Positions 59,919 through 64,000 of a stretch of 64,000 bases of DNA are shown piece by piece. Made by a program: the position numbers and the translations under genes. Numbering within the stretch: position 1 is the first letter of the stretch; each line of letters begins with the position of its first letter. The stretch lies in contig NC_071335.1 of assembly GCF_027744825.2 (NCBI RefSeq), positions 11,427,001 through 11,491,000 on the forward strand, written 5' to 3'. The stretch is from Synchiropus splendidus. Lineage: Eukaryota > Chordata > Actinopteri > Syngnathiformes > Callionymidae. The notes under the pieces are model-generated. The model ran no database searches. It saw only the letters and a list, made by a program, of their open reading frames with translations, and was not told the DNA's origin.

Positions 59919-62900
59919 TCACAATACAATACTTGTTTGTTTTTTGTAATTCAACCATTTTTCCCAGTTCCGGTCAAATAATTCTTCTTTGATTTTCAAC
60001 TTAAATGTGAGTTTCTCCATCATTGACAAATGTTGAACAATGTCAGTCCATTGGCCCACGTCCGGTGCAACAGGTTGGAGCCATTTTCTTGTAATAGCTT
60101 TCTTCCCAGCCACCAAAAAAATCTTGACCAGGTATGAGTCTGATTTGTGAACAGTTCCTTCAAGATATCCAAGGTACAATACACTTCCAGAAAAGGGTAT
60201 CTTGTATCCCAGCACTTTGCATATTATCCCGTGAATATTCTGCCAAAATGTCTGGATTTCGGGACAACTCCAAAAGATATGTGTATGGTCGGGATTAATT
60301 TGCTCACATTTTCTCCAACATGTCTGGTTTTCTTTACATTGTTTACTTTTAATCTGGGGCGTAATAAAGTATCTTATTTGATTTTTCCAAGAAAATTCTC
60401 TCCATTCATGGGATTGAGTGGTTGTTTTCAGATTTTTCCACATTTTGTTCCACATTTCATTAGTAATTTCTTCACCTAATTCTTTAGACCATTTATCTTT
60501 AACATATATTGTGGTTTCATTTTTAAATCCCATTAAATGTAAATATAATATTGATATTGCTTTGGTAATAATATCGTCATATGATTTCATAATTAATTTA
60601 ATTATAGGGTGACTTTCTTCTGTATTTGTCTTAATTTTTTTATCATAATAATCTCTTATTTGTAGATATCTAAAGAAATCATATTTATCTAATTGAAATG
60701 TATTCTTTAAATTTTGGAATGTTTTTATTGCCCCATCCTCGGTTATTTTATGAAATGCAGTAACCCCTTTAGACGTCCATTGTTTGAATGTATTATCCAG
60801 TTTATTTGGCTCAAAATCCTTATCAAATGCGATCCATTTCAGGAGGCCCAGTTCTTTTCCTATTTTTTGTTTCTTAATTATTGATGCCCATATGTCCAAT
60901 GTGAACATAATTATCAAGTTTTCATCTAAATCATTGTCAATCTGAATTGGTTCCTTTTCCCCAAGTAGTGTTTGTATGGGAACGCCTGTCTTACCTGATT
61001 CAATATCTTTCCATCTGGCCACATAATTATTCTTGCACCAATATAAGACAGGACGTAACTGTGCTGCATGGTAATATTGTTTTAAATTTGGTAGTCCCAG
61101 CCCCCCTTGTTCTTTTGCTAGTTGTAGAGTAGAATATCGAATTCTAGGTCTTTTCCCTCCCCAAATAAATCTTGATATAAGTTTATCCCACATGAGGAAT
61201 TGTGACTGTGGTATGCTGACTGGTAAAGCTTGAAAGAGGTATAGCATGCGTGGGAGAATATTCATCTTAATTGTTCTAATCCTATCATTCAGTCCCATTG
61301 GATAAGTTGACCATCGTTCCATGTCTTTTCTTATTACATTGTTAATATGTGAATAATTCTTTTTATATAGGTTAGCGGGATTTTTTATTTATTCCTTATA
61401 TATTATATTTATTCCTAAGTACTTCAGTGATTTCAGATCCCAATTTATTTTGTACTTTCTAAGTGCATCATTCAGAGTGGTGTTGTAGAGAAGTATTTGG
61501 GTTTTTGATATATTTATTTTATACCCCGAGTATGAACCAAATAGTTCTAGGATTTGTATTAATTGGTCAAATGATTTGGTAGGTTTATTTAAGTATATCA
61601 TTGCATCGTCAGCAAACAAGCTGATTTTATGTTCTTGATTATTGATTTGTATACCTTTTACCTGATCACTTTGTCTTATTATCTGTGCCAATGGTTCTAT
61701 ATATAAGGCAAACAGCGTGGGACTTAAACAGCATCCCTGCCTTGTGCCTCTTTGCAAAATGAATCTACTTGAAAGAGAACCATTTATTTTTACTCGAGCC
61801 GTAGGTTGATTATAGATTGTTTTAATAATTTGAATAGTGCTTTCATAAAACCCAAATTTTTTTAAAGTTTGATATAAAAATTCCCAGTTAACTCGATCAA
61901 ATGCTTTTTCTGCATCTAAACTTATCAGTGCTGTTGACATACTGTTTTGTTTAATATGGTTAATAATATGTAATGTTCTCCTGATATTATCTTGTGTTTG
62001 GCGACCTGGTATGAATCCTGTTTGATCCTCATCTATGAGATCTGCAATAAAATGTTGGAATCTTCTGGAAATAATTGAGGTAAAAAGTTTATAGTCTACA
62101 TTAAGGATTGAGATTGGACGGTAATTTTGGCAATATTCCTTATCTTTGGCAGGTTTAGGCAGAACTGTAATGATAGCTTCATTCCAGGATGGAGGTAAAA
62201 CAGCTTTTGAAAGTGTCCAATTAAAGGCGGATTGAAGTACCGGCGATAACTCTGTTTCAAATTTCTTATACCATTCTGCTGGAAATCCATCACTTCCAGG
62301 TGATTTGTTTGTTTTTAACTTTTTGATCGACTTTTGAATTTCCTCTGTTGTTATCTTGTTGGTAATTTGTTCATTTTGTATTTTGCCGATCGATGGAAGG
62401 TCTAACGGGTCAAGAAATTCCTCGATAAGCTTTTCGTTTGTTGTTGTGGATTGGGCGTATAGTTCTTCATAGTAATTTCTGAAAACTGTTTCAATTTCTT
62501 TTGGCTCATATTTTAATAGATTTGTTTTTGGATCTCGAATTTTATTTACTTGGGTCTCTATTCTTTGTTTCTGTAATTTTCTTGCCAATAATCTTGCAGC
62601 TTTTGGTCCCGCTTCATAATAATTTTGCTTCACATATCTTGCTTTAATCTCTGCGTCACTCTGTATTAAATTGTTAATTTCCTGTCTTATCCTTTTTATT
62701 TCTTGGTCAGTCCCATGGCTTGGTTTCTCTTTATGATTCTGTTCAAATGCCTTCAATTTTTCTATTAATTCCTTATAGTTCTTTTCTTTTTCTTTCTTAA
62801 GTTTACTAGAAATGCTAATAATTTTCCCTCTTATGACTGCTTTTAATGCATCCCATAATATTGTTGGGTTAGTTTCATGATTATCATTGTTTAACAAATA

Positions 62901-63764
62901 GTTTTGAATTTCTAATTTAATTTGTTCTACTACTGTTTTATTATTAAGAATTCCAACATTCATTCTCCATAGTGTTTCTTTTTCCCGGGATTCTAATTTG
63001 ATATTTAAATATATTGCACTGTGGTCTGATACATCTGTCACCCCTATTTGACAGTCCTGTATGATACTCCGGTTCGCATTCTGCATTAGGAAGTAATCTA
63101 TTCGGGAATATACTTTGTGTGATGCTGATAAGTGTGTGTAATCCCTTTGATGAGGGTGAAGATCTCGCCAAACATCAAAAAACCCAGTTTCTACCCAAAT
63201 ATTTTTAATAACTTTTGCAAGAATATTTTTGCCTGTTTTTCTACTTGTTGTATCCAGGTCTCTATTCATTATCACATTGAAATCTCCTCCACATATACAA
63301 ATACCTTCATTTTCTTGTGTGATGAGATCAAATAAGAATGTAAAGAAACTTTTATTGCTCTCCGGTGGTGCATAGACATTTACCAGGGTTATAGAAGACT
63401 GCTCGACTCTCCCTTTGACCAGTATAAATCGCCCCTCCTGATCACTTATTTCTTTTTGACATTCAAATCTTATTGTGTTTGATATCAAAATTGCAACTCC
63501 TCTTTTTCTTGAGTTAGTATGAGAACTATTAAATGTATTTTTAAATCCAAATCTTTTAAGTTTTTCGTGTTCTGTCTGTGAGAGGTGTGTCTCTTGCAGA
63601 AAGTTGATTTGCGCTTTTTCTTTTTTAAGTTTATTCATTATTTTGGCTCTTTTAATAGGGTTTCCCAATCCATTTACATTTAGTGACATGAGCTTTATGG
63701 TATCAGTATTTTTCATAGATGGTTTTAGGTTGTACAAGTTTGCAATAGCTCCCCCACAGGACAT
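59919..63764 (-). pseudogene. L1 ORF2 (endonuclease-reverse transcriptase), one premature stop
   Basis: ORF2 encodes the enzyme that nicks target DNA and reverse-transcribes L1 RNA. From the first ATG (63764), residues 25-250 form an apurinic-type endonuclease: N31 in LNVNGL, E58 in LQETH, Y131 in VYAP, D161/N163 in GGDFN, S220/R221/D223 in SRIDYF, and D247/H248 in SDHS. The reverse transcriptase follows, with D617 in DAEKAFDR, RGTRQGCCLSP (672-682) and FADD (717-720). All expected catalytic residues are present. An in-frame TAA at 61391-61389 ends the first 791 codons. The same frame stays open from 61388 to the TGA at 59921, including a CX3CX8HX4C cysteine motif near 60295. Without the stop the length (about 1,281 codons) is normal for L1 ORF2. 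The start may instead be Met17 (63716), just before the endonuclease. The premature stop removes thumb and C-terminal regions, so the copy is probably inactive. Confidence 0.92.
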
Positions 63765-64000
63765 TAAAAAAAAAACAACCCAACATTAACAAACTGGAAA
63801 ATATATACATAAACAACTCCCAAAAAGAGATGCCCACAATAACTCTGAACCTTTGTGGACACTCTTCACCCATTGTGGGGGTAGTCCCTTCACAAGGGAG
63901 GGGCCCCCTCCCTGAAATGAGGTTTGCTCTCCTCATACTAGTCTAACTATAGTAGATAACTGCCCCTTTACACCAACATATTGATATTAATAACCCCTTT
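63765..64000 (-). other. L1 segment upstream of ORF2 (inter-ORF or 5' region)
   Basis: No ORF1-like coiled-coil or RRM coding sequence is recognisable here, so this is probably the spacer between ORF1 and ORF2, or 5' leader. A near-perfect palindrome (AGGGAGGGGCCCCCTCCCT, 63896-63914) sits inside it. A T-run (in element sense) at 63766-63775 precedes the ORF2 start. Confidence 0.55.

Larger units (their letters stand above)
59859..64000 (-). mobile_element. L1-clade LINE retrotransposon, 3' ~4.1 kb, continues past window end
   Basis: A long, recent-looking non-LTR retrotransposon on the minus strand. It shows an upstream non-coding segment (63765-64000), an ORF2 of about 1,281 codons broken by one stop, a 3' untranslated region of about 25 bp and a pentanucleotide tail. 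The element is distinctly AT-rich relative to flanking DNA. ORF1 (RNA-binding protein) should lie upstream, at positions beyond 64,000. Because the 5' end is not visible, target-site duplications cannot be checked. The near-intact reading frame implies a recent insertion compared with the other relics here. Confidence 0.93.

Noticed and set aside
60147..60612. Open frames on + strand opposite L1 ORF2
   Set aside because: Antisense shadows of the AT-rich L1 coding strand.

Overview
This is a vertebrate, very probably ray-finned fish (likely percomorph) genomic window. The evidence is its mix of dispersed repeats that I recognise from fish genomes: a fish-type L1 LINE, an RTE-clade LINE 3' end, a Rex1-like LINE 3' end, a tRNA-derived SINE with an L2-type tail, and hAT, Tigger and Harbinger-like nonautonomous DNA transposons. 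Family names rest on remembered consensus and protein similarity, not on a search. There are no bacterial operons, and I find no host protein-coding exon that I can defend. Nearly all short open frames here look like chance.

Layout. Positions 1-9,300 hold unique DNA with an RTE relic (1.6-2.0 kb), a dispersed repeat with a perfect 20-bp hairpin (3.4-3.9 kb) and a SINE followed by a long ATT microsatellite (8.9-9.3 kb). Positions 9,300-24,000 are non-coding DNA with transposon ends, a local diverged repeat pair (15.2 and 16.9 kb) and a TA microsatellite (17.5 kb). At 24.4-24.9 kb lies a CpG-rich stretch that ends in a consensus-like splice donor; it may be a non-coding first exon and promoter of a + strand gene whose body is not recognisable here. 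Positions 25-36 kb contain several GC-balanced blocks rich in homeodomain-type motifs that look like conserved regulatory DNA. A 945-bp hAT element with exact 8-bp target duplications occupies 36.4-37.4 kb. A Tigger/pogo-like element (41.9-42.6 kb), a PIF/Harbinger-like element (49.0-49.5 kb) and a 316-bp inverted-repeat element (52.1-52.4 kb) follow. The strongest enhancer-like block is 55.65-56.62 kb. A second, longer copy of the hairpin repeat lies at 57.2-57.7 kb.

The right end (59.86 kb to the window edge, minus strand) is a nearly intact L1 retrotransposon. Its ORF2 keeps the endonuclease, reverse transcriptase and C-terminal cysteine motif, and is broken by one in-frame TAA. Its 5' part, including any ORF1, lies beyond position 64,000.

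Overall this looks like a regulatory gene desert or a very large intron of a developmental gene, colonised by transposons. I found no clear new multi-gene system. The most noteworthy items are the nearly intact L1 with a T-rich tail, the exactly delimited nonautonomous transposons, the conserved perfect hairpin shared by two copies 54 kb apart, and the candidate regulatory blocks.
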